DNA of 64,000 bases from Thermanaerosceptrum fracticalcis. GTDB taxonomy: Bacteria > Bacillota > Peptococcia > DRI-13. The stretch is from assembly GCF_000746025.2 (NCBI RefSeq), contig NZ_CP045798.1:1226501-1290500 (forward strand), read 5' to 3'. The position numbers and the translations under genes are program-made. Under the pieces are notes generated by a model. The model did no database searches. It was not told the origin of the DNA and worked only from the letters and a program-made list of their open reading frames with translations. Of the stretch, positions 63,909 through 64,000 are shown one piece after another; positions within the stretch are counted from its first letter, which is position 1, and the number at the start of each line of letters is the position of its first letter.

Positions 63909-64000
63909 CTAAATGCGGTGCATATATTTGAAGACATCCTCGTGCTGTGCGTTAATACTAACTCCGATTTCTTCCCCTTTATCTTTCAGTAATAATTGAA
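63909..64000 (-). CDS. ACT-domain protein (UPF0237), C-terminal part
   Basis: The minus strand at the window end reads [20 protein letters not shown] then RI and stop. This is the end of the 90-residue ACT-domain protein that pairs with the DUF711 gene. It runs off the window. A GGAGGT site for the DUF711 gene overlaps its stop. Confidence 0.85.
   Translation of the reverse strand, partial: QLLLKDKGEEIGVSINAQHEDVFKYMHRI

Overview
The window looks like a chromosomal segment of an anaerobic, thermophile-like Firmicute of the Peptococcaceae/Thermincola/Desulfotomaculum/Carboxydothermus type. The basis is a CooA and coo operon of Carboxydothermus type, LL-diaminopimelate aminotransferase, RemA, PyrR, RqcH, a DsrABD-type sulfite reductase and moderately AT-rich DNA. 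The species cannot be named from the sequence. Nearly all genes are on the minus strand; the exceptions are rqcH and one transposon (28.4-33.5 kb).

Layout by region. 1-1.9 kb: housekeeping block rpoZ (partial), gmk, remA, yicC. 2.6-8 kb: NiFe-hydrogenase maturation operon hypB-F-C-D-E with a decayed hypA remnant at its head. 8.07-9.69 kb: a complete IS4-like insertion sequence with 6-bp target duplication. 9.7-22.8 kb: a CO-oxidation and H2-evolution locus, cooA, cooC and cooM-K-L-X-U-H-hypA-cooF-cooS, plus a 150-residue unknown. Two 16-bp dyads shaped like CooA operators sit in front of cooC and cooM. 23.3-28.2 kb: dapL, dapF and a Ca2+-type P-ATPase. 28.4-30.2 kb: rqcH. 30.3-33.6 kb: a four-gene transposon (DUF6431, DDE transposase, AAA ATPase, DUF5348) inserted in a degraded thioredoxin-reductase-like gene. 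33.9-43.7 kb: an AT-rich catabolic cassette with a TRAP transporter, amidohydrolase, class V aminotransferase, Gfo/Idh/MocA oxidoreductase, metallo-hydrolase, RidA-like protein, DUF362 protein and YheO-type regulator. Pieces of an RHS/YD-repeat gene lie on both sides of it. 44.5-54.6 kb: a dissimilatory sulfite reductase operon, ferredoxin-dsrA-B-D-(53-aa unknown)-M-K-C-N, then CoA-disulfide reductase/rhodanese and a thioredoxin-reductase-like flavoprotein. 55-58.7 kb: a two-component system with a Cys-rich PAS domain, a double-HTH regulator and a LysR regulator. 58.7-64 kb: pyrR, rluD, lspA, nitroreductase, DUF5665, a pyruvate-kinase-C-like protein, DUF711/PFL protein and the end of an ACT-domain gene.

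How the genes work together. CooS/CooF oxidise CO and pass electrons to the membrane Coo hydrogenase, which evolves H2 and probably pumps ions. CooC and the Hyp proteins load the nickel sites, and CooA senses CO. The Dsr proteins reduce sulfite, with DsrC as the sulfur-carrying partner and DsrMK linking it to the quinone pool. The cell is therefore inferred to be a hydrogenogenic carboxydotroph able to respire sulfite or a related sulfur compound; no sat or apr genes are in this window. The main points for a second look are a CooA with Ser in place of the ferric-heme Cys ligand, a CooA operator that overlaps an intrinsic terminator, an unexplained 53-aa gene inside the dsr operon, the uncharacterised transposon, and the catabolic cassette of unknown substrate.
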